Shown piece after piece: positions 1 to 8,317 of a DNA stretch of 51,385 bases. The stretch comes from an uncultured Caryophanales bacterium (lineage in GTDB: Bacteria; Bacillota_I; Bacilli_A; RF39; UBA660), in contig CAMUMB010000003.1 in NCBI GenBank assembly GCA_947089915.1, positions 1 through 51,385 of the forward strand. The letters run 5' to 3'. Every line of letters begins with the position of its first letter. The first letter of the stretch is position 1. The position numbers and the translations under genes were made by a program. The notes under the pieces are model-generated. The model did no database searches and was not told the DNA's origin. It was given only the letters and a program-made list of their open reading frames with translations.

Positions 1-129
1 GGTTCCAATGGAAGGTATAAATTACTATTTACACAACTTTTTCGAAAGTCTCAAGAAGATAGCGTGTCTGCCTATGTATTACAACGGCACTCTAATATAA
101 ATTCCTGCAATTTTCTTTTCTTCATTCAT
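1..129 (-). pseudogene. Serine recombinase N-terminal remnant (broken, cut by window edge)
   Basis: The minus strand opens with ATG at 129 behind a good ribosome binding site (AAAGGAAA) and reads MNEEKKIAGIYIRV, the characteristic first beta strand of large serine recombinases (the family usually continues YIRVSTxxQ). It then hits a stop. Another frame resumes with HRQTRYLLETFEKVV, which resembles the family's DRQA..YSLETQ.EKL segment, and this too soon ends in a stop. So the visible part is frameshifted and not translatable. Such recombinases move integrative elements. The rest lies outside the window. The assignment rests on a short motif. Confidence 0.5.
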
Positions 130-157
130 AATACTATTTCCTTTCTTATTCTTTATC

Positions 158-209
158 AAAAAAGAGGTGACAAAGATATTTAATTTTGTTTTATGTCTTT
201 GTCACCTCT
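158..209 (-). terminator. Strong hairpin with T-run in leader of recombinase remnant
   Basis: A perfect 14-bp stem pairs 163-176 with 196-209 (AGAGGTGACAAAGA and its complement). On the minus strand it is followed by six Ts. It lies between a promoter at 291-318 and the recombinase start at 129, so it sits in that gene's 5' leader and could act as an attenuator. It could equally be the terminator of the small gene at 385-660. Confidence 0.7.
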
Positions 210-249
210 ATAAATTTCATTATGTTGTTTATATTAAATTTGTTTTATA

Positions 250-267
250 TTAACCCCTCAAAAACAT
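250..267 (-). CDS. Possible 5-codon leader peptide (MFLRG)
   Basis: Just downstream of the promoter at 291-318 the minus strand has a ribosome binding site (AAGGAAG) five bases before ATG, then five codons (MFLRG) and TAA. A very short translated leader followed by a terminator hairpin (158-209) is the usual arrangement of ribosome-mediated attenuation. The function here is inference only. The reading frame is so short that chance is a real alternative. Confidence 0.25.
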   Translation of the reverse strand: MFLRG

Positions 268-290
268 AAAACTTCCTTTATTGCTTTCCT

Positions 291-318
291 ATTATAGATT
301 CTTTTATTGTAAAGTCAA
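291..318 (-). promoter_or_regulatory. Sigma-A type promoter for recombinase remnant
   Basis: On the minus strand TTGACT (313-318) and a perfect TATAAT (291-296) are separated by 16 bp. Transcription would start near 285 and run through the MFLRG leader ORF and the hairpin at 158-209 into the recombinase remnant. This is one of the best sigma-A matches in the window. Confidence 0.6.
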
Positions 319-384
319 GACATAATTACCAATTTTTGCCCATTTAAAGGCAATATTAGAAGAAGTTGATACAATTTTATACAT

Positions 385-660
385 TTAATCTAATGATTTA
401 ATAAAGCCCTCTAAATCTTTTATTTCAATACTATTTCTTAGGTTTCCTATATAAATAGTTTTAGAATAATTAAATACAAGAAAAGTAATATCTTTAATAA
501 TAACTCTATGAGGTTCTATGTAGGAGAGATTGGTTCTCCTAATATTCTTAATACAACCATTTATTATAGTAGGTTTTGTATTACAAAAATCACAAATAAA
601 CTCTATTTTCTTTTTTAGTTCTTCATCAAAGTGTAATTCTTTACTAACTATACTTACCAT
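385..660 (-). CDS. Small hypothetical protein with a CxxC pair
   Basis: 91 residues from ATG at 660. I chose this start because AAAGGA lies eight bases upstream; a GTG at 684 in the same frame is less well placed. The protein is basic and mixed helix/strand, with no signal peptide or membrane segment. ICDFC near residue 30 is a CxxC pair that could bind a metal or form a disulfide, but there is no second pair. I do not recognise a family. It follows tRNA-Leu and its terminator on the same strand, with no clear promoter of its own. Confidence 0.5.
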   Translation of the reverse strand: MVSIVSKELHFDEELKKKIEFICDFCNTKPTIINGCIKNIRRTNLSYIEPHRVIIKDITFLVFNYSKTIYIGNLRNSIEIKDLEGFIKSLD

Positions 661-683
661 TTTATCTGTCCTTTCTTTAATCA

Positions 684-722
684 CAAAAAAATATCAACTT
701 CTTTTGAAATTGATACTTTTTT
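684..722. terminator. Bidirectional terminator after tRNA-Leu
   Basis: Stem 692-700 (TATCAACTT) pairs with 707-715 (AAATTGATA, one G-U) and is flanked by a long A-run on the left and a T-run on the right. It could end transcription on either strand. On the minus strand it ends the tRNA-Leu transcript. Confidence 0.7.
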
Positions 723-760
723 TTATATAGAGTTCTAAAAAGTTAGAACAGATTTCCCAA

Positions 761-845
761 TGGTGCAGAAGATGGGACTTGAACCCACATGAGATATCTC
801 ACAAGCTCCTGAAACTTGCGTGTCTACCAATTCCACCACTCCTGC
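761..845 (-). tRNA. tRNA-Leu (anticodon CAG)
   Basis: The minus strand folds as a class II tRNA. The acceptor stem pairs GCAGGAG with CTTCTGC, the D-loop has the normal GG, and the anticodon stem CAAGT/GCTTG carries the loop TTCAGGA, giving CAG (reads CUG). There is an extended variable arm as expected for Leu, a GGTTCAAGTCC T-arm, and an encoded 3' CCA (761-763). Confidence 0.95.
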
Positions 846-856
846 ATTTCTTCTTT

Positions 857-885
857 ATTCTATCATAATCTTAATTTTGAGACAA
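857..885 (-). promoter_or_regulatory. Promoter for tRNA-Leu
   Basis: On the minus strand TTGTCT (880-885) and TAGAAT (857-862) are 17 bp apart, ending 11 bases upstream of the tRNA 5' end. The spacing and position fit a sigma-A promoter for the tRNA. Confidence 0.5.
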
Positions 886-910
886 TAAAAAAAGGAAAAT
901 ACAATTTCCT
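886..910 (-). terminator. Terminator of the MBOAT/DHHW operon
   Basis: A short hairpin (AGGAAA at 893-898 with TTTCCT at 905-910) overlaps the DHHW stop codon. On the minus strand it is followed by a run of Ts, so it would end the sigma/MBOAT operon just before the tRNA-Leu promoter. Confidence 0.5.
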
Positions 911-1982
911 AATCTCTAATACTTACACTATTATTTACCAGTAATGTGCTATATAAAATTAACACATCTTGATTTTCAAATGTAATAAATTCTTCCATTA
1001 CCTTTGTATTCATATATCGTAAATCAACAAGTGTGATTTTAGAATAAGCTGAAATTAATAAAGGCGTTAAACTACTACCAAAGGAGTCTCTAAAAATAAT
1101 GAGTTCTTTTTCGTTTGTTTTACTTGGATTCTCTATTGTAATGAAAGGTGTAGCGCCCGACAAAAAGACATCATAAGAATCCATACTTCCTAGTTTACTC
1201 GTATTATATAATAAATTATCGCCTTCATAGCTCGTTACAATTGCCTGTTTTAGTTCCTCATTTTCTAAATAAATCAATTCATCTGGTGGCAACTTTAAAG
1301 CAGCCTGTCCATAATAGACACCATAAAATGGAGCATATTTTCTTTCTTGATAAGAGGTATCAATTGCAAATCCCATTTGATTTCCTAGTTTTTGGGCAAC
1401 TGGTAACAATCTTTCCTGGCGCCAATGTGTATCCGTTCTATAATAATCATTTAAAGATAAAATATCCCTTAAATCAATAAATTCCATATCCTGTAGTCCA
1501 TTTATTACCATATCATATAATTGTCCATAATCTAAATTGAGATGCGTAGAATCTTTCAAATAATAATTCTTATCTGGAATGATACTATAATATACCTTAT
1601 TATTTTTTAAATACTTGTTTTTTAATGTATTCATTTTTTGTATAAACCGCTGGATGGAGCCTTCATTGATTGGATATTCACTTTTAAAAATGATATCGTC
1701 TTTTACAAATATTTTATTGTTATCTAGATTGTGAAATACATCAAATACAACATGTGCTTTTAAAGAACGAAAAGAATCTCTAAATGCAAATTGATCTAAG
1801 GTATAACGATCAAAATCATTCATCCAATCTTTACTATGAATACTGTCCCAAGTAAGTTGCGGAAATGTTTGATAGTCTCTTCGTTCACTGAATGAAATCT
1901 TTTGATCCAGTATCCATAAATTCAATAAGAAAAAGCCTTCAATTACGAGTATAAAAGAATATGTAATTATTTTATCTTTCAT
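909..1982 (-). CDS. DHHW-family protein, AlgX/SGNH-like acyl-transfer partner
   Basis: 357 residues with one N-terminal membrane anchor (about residues 7-26) and an extracellular domain. TDTHW near residue 185 is the DHHW-type catalytic motif of the AlgJ/AlgX-like SGNH fold, and FRDSFGSSL near 295 fits the block carrying the nucleophile serine. In this family the protein takes an acyl group passed across the membrane by an MBOAT protein and places it on a cell-surface polymer. The MBOAT gene lies 8 bp upstream, the usual pairing. The acceptor polymer cannot be told from sequence. Confidence 0.85.
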   Translation of the reverse strand: MKDKIITYSFILVIEGFFLLNLWILDQKISFSERRDYQTFPQLTWDSIHSKDWMNDFDRYTLDQFAFRDSFRSLKAHVVFDVFHNLDNNKIFVKDDIIFKSEYPINEGSIQRFIQKMNTLKNKYLKNNKVYYSIIPDKNYYLKDSTHLNLDYGQLYDMVINGLQDMEFIDLRDILSLNDYYRTDTHWRQERLLPVAQKLGNQMGFAIDTSYQERKYAPFYGVYYGQAALKLPPDELIYLENEELKQAIVTSYEGDNLLYNTSKLGSMDSYDVFLSGATPFITIENPSKTNEKELIIFRDSFGSSLTPLLISAYSKITLVDLRYMNTKVMEEFITFENQDVLILYSTLLVNNSVSIRD

Positions 1983-1990
1983 AGTTCACC

Positions 1991-3376
1991 TCAAAATCTA
2001 AAGTATAGAAATGGATTAAAAGATGCATCAATTAAAAATGCTGTACAAACGAGTAGTAAAACAACATAATAGATTGGTTCTACAATTGTCATCCATTTTT
2101 TATTTTGAAATTGTTTCATTTGATTGGTAAGAATTGGGGTTGCAGCCATCACAGCTACCAATAGAAGTATCCCATAGCTTCTTATATAGTAAACTGTTTC
2201 TGCATTTGTAAATGTAAGGTTCCCAAGTCCAAATAAACATTTGAACAAATTTAAAATGGTTCCACTTTCTTGACTGAATATCACAAAACTGAATACTACC
2301 AGAAGAATGGTATAAATATGAGCAATTATTTTATGTTTCTTTAAGAAATCTTTTAAAATAACTTTCTCAATCACTAAAAGTACTGCAAAATAAAGACCCC
2401 ACATAATAAAATTCCAAGCAGCTCCATGCCAAAATCCAGTGCAAAACCAAACAATAAAAATATTGCGAATCCATTTTAATTTGGAAACTCTACTTCCCCC
2501 TAAAGGAATATAAATGTAATCTTTTAACCAACTAGATAGTGAAATATGCCATCTTCTCCAAAAATCGGTAATAGACGATGCGATTAAGGGATAATTAAAA
2601 TTTTCCAAAAAGTGAAAACCAAATAATAAACCTAATCCAATTGCCATATCAGAATATCCTGAAAAATCGAAATAAATCTGTAAGGTAACCGCAATTGCAT
2701 GAACCCATGTAGATAGAATCGTTGGTACTGTAATTCCTGCTAAGGAAGAAGCTAACTCACCTAAAATATTTGCGAGTAGAACCTTTTTCGCTAAACCAAT
2801 GACAAAACGTTTGACGCCTTGTGCAAACTGTGAATAAGAATGATTTCTTGATTTTAACTCCTCTTCTACTGTTACATATCTTACAATTGGACCTGCAACC
2901 AATTGTGGAAATAGCGTAACATAGGTTGCAAAATCTAAAAATTTATTATTATAAGCTACTTTCCCCTGATATACATCTACCAAATAACCCACTGTTTGAA
3001 AAGTAAAGAAACTAATCCCAATTGGCATTACAATATGCATAAGTGGGATTGATATCGATAATATCTGATTGATATTGGTAATCATAAAATCGGTATATTT
3101 AAAATAAAAAAGTAAACCAAAATTAATGACAATACCAAGTACCAAATATACTTTAGATTTCTTTGTATTGAAACTTTTCCCAATTTTTTTCCCTATATAA
3201 AAATTGAATATGCAAGAAAATAGTAAAATCCAAATGTAGGTTGGCTCCCCATAAAAATAGAATAGTAAACTAAATAGTAATAGAATAAAATTTTTATATC
3301 GATTGGGTGTGATAAAATAGCTCAATAATAAAATGGGTAAAAAATAATATAAAAATGTAATACTCGAAAAAATCAT
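1991..3376 (-). CDS. MBOAT-family O-acyltransferase (AlgI/DltB-like)
   Basis: 461 residues, polytopic, with many hydrophobic segments. The MBOAT core is clear: YFDFSGYSDMAIGLGLLFG, then NFNYPLIASSITDFWRRWHISLSSW, and GFWHGAAWNF with the conserved active-site histidine. The family moves an acyl group from a cytoplasmic donor across the membrane to a surface glycan. It is translated just before the DHHW protein and after a DUF4358 lipoprotein, so all three probably work on the envelope. The length is normal and the gene is intact. Confidence 0.92.
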   Translation of the reverse strand: MIFSSITFLYYFLPILLLSYFITPNRYKNFILLLFSLLFYFYGEPTYIWILLFSCIFNFYIGKKIGKSFNTKKSKVYLVLGIVINFGLLFYFKYTDFMITNINQILSISIPLMHIVMPIGISFFTFQTVGYLVDVYQGKVAYNNKFLDFATYVTLFPQLVAGPIVRYVTVEEELKSRNHSYSQFAQGVKRFVIGLAKKVLLANILGELASSLAGITVPTILSTWVHAIAVTLQIYFDFSGYSDMAIGLGLLFGFHFLENFNYPLIASSITDFWRRWHISLSSWLKDYIYIPLGGSRVSKLKWIRNIFIVWFCTGFWHGAAWNFIMWGLYFAVLLVIEKVILKDFLKKHKIIAHIYTILLVVFSFVIFSQESGTILNLFKCLFGLGNLTFTNAETVYYIRSYGILLLVAVMAATPILTNQMKQFQNKKWMTIVEPIYYVVLLLVCTAFLIDASFNPFLYFRF

Positions 3377-3413
3377 TTTTTCCCTCCTTAAGAAAAAGCC
3401 TTCTTAAGAAGAC

Positions 3414-3893
3414 TTATTTTAAATTTCGGAATTCTTTTTGAAGTTTGCTGACATGATCAGGGTCATCTACAACGATTACAATGATTAAATCACCTTTGTT
3501 TTCAATTACAACATCTTCGTCTTCTACCCCAACACAAATCCATTTTCTAGGATCTATATTTTCTTTGATTTGTTTTTTTACTTTTTCTATATCTGCACCT
3601 TCTTTGGTTCTCACTAAAACAACAGAATAGGCAACAGATCCTGTCATAGATTCTGACGCAAGTGCTTCTTTATATTCAATTTCTTTACTACCTAAATAGT
3701 ATTCTACATTTTCTTCTGTTACCTCAAATTGTGTTAATGCCATTGGCAATTCATCTTCTTTGAAGTTTACATACAACTTATCCATTAAATCAGGTAATTT
3801 TCCTTCTACATTTTTACTTCCGCATCCTGTCATCATGACACATGCAACAAGAATTGTTCCTAATACAGCTAATTTTTTCCACATAATATTCAT
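3414..3893 (-). CDS. DUF4358-type lipoprotein
   Basis: 159 residues with a lipoprotein signal: basic N-terminus, hydrophobic stretch, then the lipobox MTGC with Cys at about 24. The mature part is mixed alpha/beta and resembles DUF4358 proteins, which often sit beside MBOAT/DHHW genes in gut Bacillota (recalled, not searched). The start overlaps the stop of the upstream membrane protein by four bases (ATGA), so the two are translationally coupled. It is probably surface anchored; the molecular role is unknown. Confidence 0.65.
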   Translation of the reverse strand: MNIMWKKLAVLGTILVACVMMTGCGSKNVEGKLPDLMDKLYVNFKEDELPMALTQFEVTEENVEYYLGSKEIEYKEALASESMTGSVAYSVVLVRTKEGADIEKVKKQIKENIDPRKWICVGVEDEDVVIENKGDLIIVIVVDDPDHVSKLQKEFRNLK

Positions 3894-4315
3894 TCTCCTC
3901 TACATTTTTGATAGTGTGCATACACACCTTCTAATTGAACCACAATGGAATCTTTTTGATTCTGAATTTGATACACGCTTCCCCCTATGATTTTTTCTTT
4001 CGTACGAATTAACTTTTTTCCATTATGTGTTCCTACATACTCATAACATTCCCCTTTGTATTCTATTTTGTCTGGTTCTGTCATCCGCAACATAGAAGGA
4101 ACAGGTCCTTCCAAATTAGGATGGCTTTCTGATCTTGGATAAAATACTACCAGTAGCATCACACAAGTCATTGTAAGTAATAATGTGCTTGGTATCCACC
4201 TTCTACTAATACCCCTTTTTTCTTTTTTATCAATGATTTGTGCAAGCATTTTTTGTTTTTCAAATTTGGTAGGAAGGATTTTGTCATAAGCCTCTTTTAA
4301 CTTCTTATTTTTCAT
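3890..4315 (-). CDS. Single-pass membrane protein, candidate anti-sigma factor
   Basis: 141 residues: about 38 charged cytoplasmic residues, one membrane helix at about 42-60 (STLLLTMTCVMLLVVFY), and an extracytoplasmic domain of about 80 residues. It overlaps the upstream ECF sigma gene by four bases, the position and topology typical of anti-sigma factors. There is no zinc-binding HxxxCxxC motif, so the sigma-binding role is inferred from context. An alternative is an envelope sensor or accessory protein of the acylation operon. Confidence 0.55.
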   Translation of the reverse strand: MKNKKLKEAYDKILPTKFEKQKMLAQIIDKKEKRGISRRWIPSTLLLTMTCVMLLVVFYPRSESHPNLEGPVPSMLRMTEPDKIEYKGECYEYVGTHNGKKLIRTKEKIIGGSVYQIQNQKDSIVVQLEGVYAHYQKCRGE

Positions 4316-4797
4316 AAGAATTCTCCCCCTAAGCTATCTTTTAGTCGTTTCCTTCCACGACTGAGAAGTGATCTTACTGTTGTATGCTTCTGTTTTAATA
4401 TCTGTGCGATTTCTTCTGTGGAATACCCCATATAATAGTATAAGTAGATAACGGTTTTATATTTTCCTGGTAATTTTAACAATGCTTCAAGTGTTTCATC
4501 TTTAGTATCCTCTTTGCCATAATCATACATGGTATCTAATTCGGCATTGGTTCTCCACCAATGTTTTAAATGATTTTTACAATGATTCGTTGCTGTTCGA
4601 ATCAACCATGCTTTTATATGTTCATCATTTTGAAATGGCTTTTTATAGTTTAGCAACTTGATGAATGTTGTCTGTACAGCATCTTCCGCATCTGCTTTAT
4701 TTTTAAGGTACATAAAACTGATTTGGTAAATCATATCTACATACTGATTATATAATTCGGTAATCTCTTTGTCTGCGCACAACAAAGAGCCCTCCAT
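4312..4797 (-). CDS. ECF-type RNA polymerase sigma factor
   Basis: 161 residues from ATG at 4797, chosen because AGAGGAG lies just upstream; an upstream in-frame ATG has no such site. Region 2 contains LYNQYVDMIYQISFMYLKNKADAEDAVQTTFIKL, split here only by reading (YLKNKADAEDAVQTTF is the key block). Region 4 has the helix-turn-helix YYYMGYSTEEIAQIL followed by VRSLLSRGRKRLK. It heads an operon with a one-pass membrane protein and surface-acylation genes, so it probably links an envelope signal to polymer O-acylation. No convincing ECF promoter is visible upstream. Confidence 0.88.
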   Translation of the reverse strand: MEGSLLCADKEITELYNQYVDMIYQISFMYLKNKADAEDAVQTTFIKLLNYKKPFQNDEHIKAWLIRTATNHCKNHLKHWWRTNAELDTMYDYGKEDTKDETLEALLKLPGKYKTVIYLYYYMGYSTEEIAQILKQKHTTVRSLLSRGRKRLKDSLGGEFL

Positions 4798-4850
4798 ACA
4801 ACCACTCCTCTCATAATAAAAACAATTGAATACGACAAAATGTTGCATTC

Positions 4851-4883
4851 TTTTTTAAAAAAAGTCAATCTATAAGACTGACT
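4851..4883 (-). terminator. Terminator after tRNA-Glu
   Basis: AGTCAATC (4863-4870) pairs with the segment at 4875-4882, allowing G-U pairs. On the minus strand a run of Ts follows. It separates tRNA-Glu from the sigma-factor operon. Confidence 0.65.
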
Positions 4884-4894
4884 TTGTTTTCTTT

Positions 4895-4971
4895 TGGTAA
4901 CTCGTACGGGTTTCGAACCCGTGAATACTGCCTTGAGAGGGCAGCGTGTTAAACCACTTCACCAACGAGTC
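4895..4971 (-). tRNA. tRNA-Glu (anticodon CTC)
   Basis: The minus strand folds as a class I tRNA. The acceptor stem pairs GACTCGT with ACGAGTT (first pair G-U), and the anticodon stem CTGCC/GGCAG carries the loop CTCTCAA, giving CTC (reads GAG). The T-arm is ACGGGTTCGAAACCCGT and the 3' CCA is encoded (4895-4897). The body strongly resembles Bacilli tRNA-Glu. A G-U first pair is slightly unusual. Confidence 0.93.
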
Positions 4972-4998
4972 ATTTTGTAATCTTTAAACTACGTATTT

Positions 4999-5027
4999 AG
5001 TATATCATACCTAAGAAAAAAAGCCAA
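4999..5027 (-). promoter_or_regulatory. Promoter for tRNA-Glu
   Basis: On the minus strand TTGGCT (5022-5027) and TATACT (4999-5004) are 17 bp apart, 28 bases upstream of the tRNA. The -35 box lies inside the 3' arm of the terminator of the preceding ABC operon, a compact arrangement. Confidence 0.6.
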
Positions 5028-5040
5028 ATATTTTTTGACT
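5015..5040 (-). terminator. Terminator of ABC exporter operon
   Basis: AGCCAAA (5022-5028) pairs with TTTGACT (5034-5040, one G-U in RNA), and on the minus strand it is followed by about eight Ts. It lies directly after the stop of the permease gene at 5044. Confidence 0.65.
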
Positions 5041-5043
5041 TTT

Positions 5044-6192
5044 CTATTTTTGAATTTGTTTTTTATGGGAAATGAAATTTGTTAAAATAATAAAAATTAC
5101 AATAAATACAACAATAACTCCCATATTGCATATGATTGGTTTTAAGGCATCCATATCAAACACTTCCAAGCCCTTCAAATATTCATTCGTTTTAATATAC
5201 CAATATGATGGTAAAATATGCGCAATGGCTAAAACTTTATCAGGTAGCCATTCCATTGGTACAAAGGCACCACATAAGAAACTACTTCCTAAAGCGATTA
5301 CATTGACAAGACCACTGATGGCATTTTTATTTGCAATCGCATTTCCAATCAAGAAAGCAATCGTTAAGGCACATAACGTAAATAAGAAAGAATTGATTGC
5401 ATAGAAAATACCATGCATACTCAGTAGTACATCTCCTACTAAGATAATTCCAAGGACGATATAAAATGCCCATAGGACAAATGCAAACAAGGCATTTGAT
5501 AAAAGTAGTTTACGATTGAAAGTTTTATAATTGGTACTACTAATAATGGTTCTTTTATGTACTCCTTTTGTTTTAAAACTAGAAAGGATAAAGCAAACCA
5601 CATAGATACAACCTGCCAAAATACAATAGTTTGCAAAATTAAAATAACGAGTTGCTTTTTCTAACTGATTACGGTCCAAATGAGAAGTCATCTCAACCAC
5701 TGGTTCTTTGGATAAAGTAGTTTCAATTTGTTCAATTAAAGCATCTTCATTCACTTCGATTATCTGATAAAATTCTGCTAATTTTAAATATCTTGTGAGT
5801 AAAAGCTCTGCCAAAGAAGATTGATAATCCCCTGTACTTTTCACAACAATCACTGGATTTTTTCCTGCTAAAAAATCTTCTCTATAATGAGCAGGGATAT
5901 AGATAATATAATTTACATCCCGATAAAATAAAGCATCATCTCTTGCTTCTTCTGTGTCTTTGATTGCAACCATATTACTATGATCTTCCATATAATGTAC
6001 TAAACTTTTGGTAATTCCTACTTCCTCATCTTGATTTACAATGAGTACATCTGGTTTACTTGATACAAAATCAGTTCCTGTATCATTTGTTTCTATGTTG
6101 AATCCAGCAAAGAAGATTAAAATGACAGTATATAAAATGAGAGTACCTTTATATTTATTTAGCACCTTTAAAAATGTCTTAAATACTGTCAT
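5044..6192 (-). CDS. ABC-2 type exporter permease
   Basis: 382 residues with the ABC-2 permease plan: one N-terminal membrane helix (about 16-30), a soluble extracytoplasmic domain of about 150 residues, then five or six C-terminal helices from about 185 onward ending in a basic tail (SHKKQIQK). It overlaps the upstream permease gene by 14 bases. With that permease and the ATPase it should form a heteromeric exporter. The substrate (lipid, peptide or drug) is unknown. Confidence 0.85.
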   Translation of the reverse strand: MTVFKTFLKVLNKYKGTLILYTVILIFFAGFNIETNDTGTDFVSSKPDVLIVNQDEEVGITKSLVHYMEDHSNMVAIKDTEEARDDALFYRDVNYIIYIPAHYREDFLAGKNPVIVVKSTGDYQSSLAELLLTRYLKLAEFYQIIEVNEDALIEQIETTLSKEPVVEMTSHLDRNQLEKATRYFNFANYCILAGCIYVVCFILSSFKTKGVHKRTIISSTNYKTFNRKLLLSNALFAFVLWAFYIVLGIILVGDVLLSMHGIFYAINSFLFTLCALTIAFLIGNAIANKNAISGLVNVIALGSSFLCGAFVPMEWLPDKVLAIAHILPSYWYIKTNEYLKGLEVFDMDALKPIICNMGVIVVFIVIFIILTNFISHKKQIQK

Positions 6193-7324
6193 ATTTTTGC
6201 CTCCTTAAACAGAATATTGATATCACAACCATAATAGTAGCAAATAGAAGCAAACTGACAATATTGAAATAAAAACGGTCTAAGGTATCATAGTAATATA
6301 AGGCATAAAAGCCATCTGTAATCATACTCGCAGAATTGATTTTATTTAAAATTGGTATATTTTTATCAATGATATACTTCATTGTAATTCCCATCATTCC
6401 TGATAAGAAACAACCGAGCATAGTAATCGATATGATAATACCTGTTTTGACATTTTCACTTGTCTTTAAAATAGAAGCAATTGTAACTCCCATAGAAAGA
6501 CCGGCCAAAGAACCTGTTAGTGCAAGTAGAAGGACAAGTGCAAGATGTGTTCCATAATCTACTTTTAATACAAATATTGTAAAAATAAATAATAGTGCAA
6601 TACCAATCAATTGAACGATATAACTCGCTAGTATACTACTCAAGACTAGCTTTCCTTTGGAAACAGGAGAAACCGCTACTCTTTTTCCATTATGACTCAT
6701 ATTCGCAAGTACTTGATTGAGGGCTGTCATACCAAGAATTCCCCCATATAAGGCTGCCATGGCAATTAAAGTATAAAATTCAATCATGGTATAACTTAAA
6801 TTTGCTCGTGAAATATTTAAAATAGGTGCTTCTTTTTTGGTGATTTCTTCTATCTTTTGATAAATGGTACTATAATCTACCGCAAAATCACCATTTTGTA
6901 TCATTTGATTTAGCATAAGTTCTTGTGCATTGATCTCTTCTATGACAGACTTGAATATCGTTTGATAAATTCCACTTTTTTTGACAACAATTTTAGGGGT
7001 GTCTTCTAATTTGAGATACCCAATAATATCCTCTTCTTCTAACTGTTTTCTCGCCTCTTCTTCATTTACATAAACAGTAGAAAATAGAGAATCAGAACCT
7101 TCACTTAAATTCTGAATGGTTTCTTTCCAGATATTATGATTTTCAAATGTATCCGTTTTCACTACAGCAATATTCATGGTATGTAATGTTTCACTATTTT
7201 CGATATCTTGAAATGCCATTTGAAAAAATGTTCCAAGTAAAATGGGAAAAGCAAATGTCCAAAAAATCAACATCTTATTTTTGAAAAGGGTTAAAAACGT
7301 ATATTTGAAATTATGAAAAAACAT
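6179..7324 (-). CDS. ABC-2 type exporter permease (second subunit)
   Basis: 381 residues, similar in plan to its neighbour: an N-terminal helix (NKMLIFWTFAFPILLGTFFQ), a long external loop, and C-terminal helices starting near residue 180 with YTMIEFYTLIAMAALYGG. The start codon shares a base with the ATPase stop at 7324, so translation is coupled. Two related permeases with one ATPase point to an asymmetric exporter, common in drug and peptide efflux families of Bacillota. Confidence 0.85.
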   Translation of the reverse strand: MFFHNFKYTFLTLFKNKMLIFWTFAFPILLGTFFQMAFQDIENSETLHTMNIAVVKTDTFENHNIWKETIQNLSEGSDSLFSTVYVNEEEARKQLEEEDIIGYLKLEDTPKIVVKKSGIYQTIFKSVIEEINAQELMLNQMIQNGDFAVDYSTIYQKIEEITKKEAPILNISRANLSYTMIEFYTLIAMAALYGGILGMTALNQVLANMSHNGKRVAVSPVSKGKLVLSSILASYIVQLIGIALLFIFTIFVLKVDYGTHLALVLLLALTGSLAGLSMGVTIASILKTSENVKTGIIISITMLGCFLSGMMGITMKYIIDKNIPILNKINSASMITDGFYALYYYDTLDRFYFNIVSLLLFATIMVVISIFCLRRQKYDSI

Positions 7325-8262
7325 CAGTCTCTTAATTCCTTTCCTGTCAGTTCTAGAAAAACATCGTTTAAGGTTGGTCTTTCTGAATAGATTTTATTGT
7401 AATGAATTCCCTCTTCTTTTAGATAATCAATTAATTCTGTCACATTATTATTCCCTTTTTTGTAAGTAATGAAAAGAAGATTATTTTGATAGCTTACTTC
7501 TTCTACATTTTTAAATTTTTGTATTTTTTCAATATAGGTTTCTTCTAAATCCATGACTTCAATACTTACTTTTTCTTCAATATGCGCTAATGCTTTTAAG
7601 GCATCGTTGGTTCCACTTGCAAGTATTTTTCCCTTATCCAAAATCAGAATTCGATCACACAACATCTCCACTTCTTCCATATAGTGTGTCGTATAAATAA
7701 TGGTTGCGCCTTTTTTTCGTAATGTTTGAATGCCATCTAAGATATTGTTTCTACTTTGTGGATCCACTGCAACGGTTGGTTCGTCCAAGAAGATTAATTT
7801 TGGCTTATGCGCAATTCCGCATGCGATATTAAGTCTTCTTAAAAGACCACCTGATAATTGTTTTGGATAAAATTTCTGAAATTCCTCTAATCCGACGAGT
7901 TCCAAAGCCTCTTTGATATAGGTTTTTCTTACCTTCTTATCTTGAATATAAAGCCCACAAAAATAGTCAATGTTATCATATACATTTAATTCTTCAAAGA
8001 CTGCGACTTCTTGGAATACAACACCAATTTCTTTTTTAATATCATAGGCATTGGGTTGCATTTCACGTCCAAAGATGGAAATACTTCCTGCATCATATTT
8101 TAATAATGATAAAATACAATTGATGGTTGTTGTTTTTCCACTCCCATTGGGTCCTAGTAGCCCAAGTATTTCTCCTTCGTGTACTTCGAATGTAAGATTG
8201 TCTACGGCTTTTAGTCGTTTATAGGTCTTGGTTAAGTTTTTGACTTCAATTATGTTTTTCAT
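7324..8262 (-). CDS. ABC exporter ATP-binding protein
   Basis: 312 residues. Walker A is GPNGSGKTTT (about 35-44), the signature is LSGGLLRRL, Walker B is LIFLDEPTVAVDP, and the switch histidine is in YTTHYMEE. A C-terminal extension of about 90 residues (VSIEVMDLEETY onward) is typical of ABC-2 exporter ATPases. It is first in a three-gene operon that reads permease-permease downstream. A possible -10 (TATACT) lies about 25 bases upstream of the start. Confidence 0.93.
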   Translation of the reverse strand: MKNIIEVKNLTKTYKRLKAVDNLTFEVHEGEILGLLGPNGSGKTTTINCILSLLKYDAGSISIFGREMQPNAYDIKKEIGVVFQEVAVFEELNVYDNIDYFCGLYIQDKKVRKTYIKEALELVGLEEFQKFYPKQLSGGLLRRLNIACGIAHKPKLIFLDEPTVAVDPQSRNNILDGIQTLRKKGATIIYTTHYMEEVEMLCDRILILDKGKILASGTNDALKALAHIEEKVSIEVMDLEETYIEKIQKFKNVEEVSYQNNLLFITYKKGNNNVTELIDYLKEEGIHYNKIYSERPTLNDVFLELTGKELRD

Positions 8263-8317
8263 AATTACACTCCTTTACTGTTTTAGTATAACATAAAATA
8301 ATATCTGTAAGAAAATT

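Noticed and set aside
761-4971. tRNA genes as attachment sites of an integrated element
   Set aside because: No duplicated tRNA 3' ends or adjacent integrase were seen; the DNA next to both tRNAs is ordinary operons with their own terminators.
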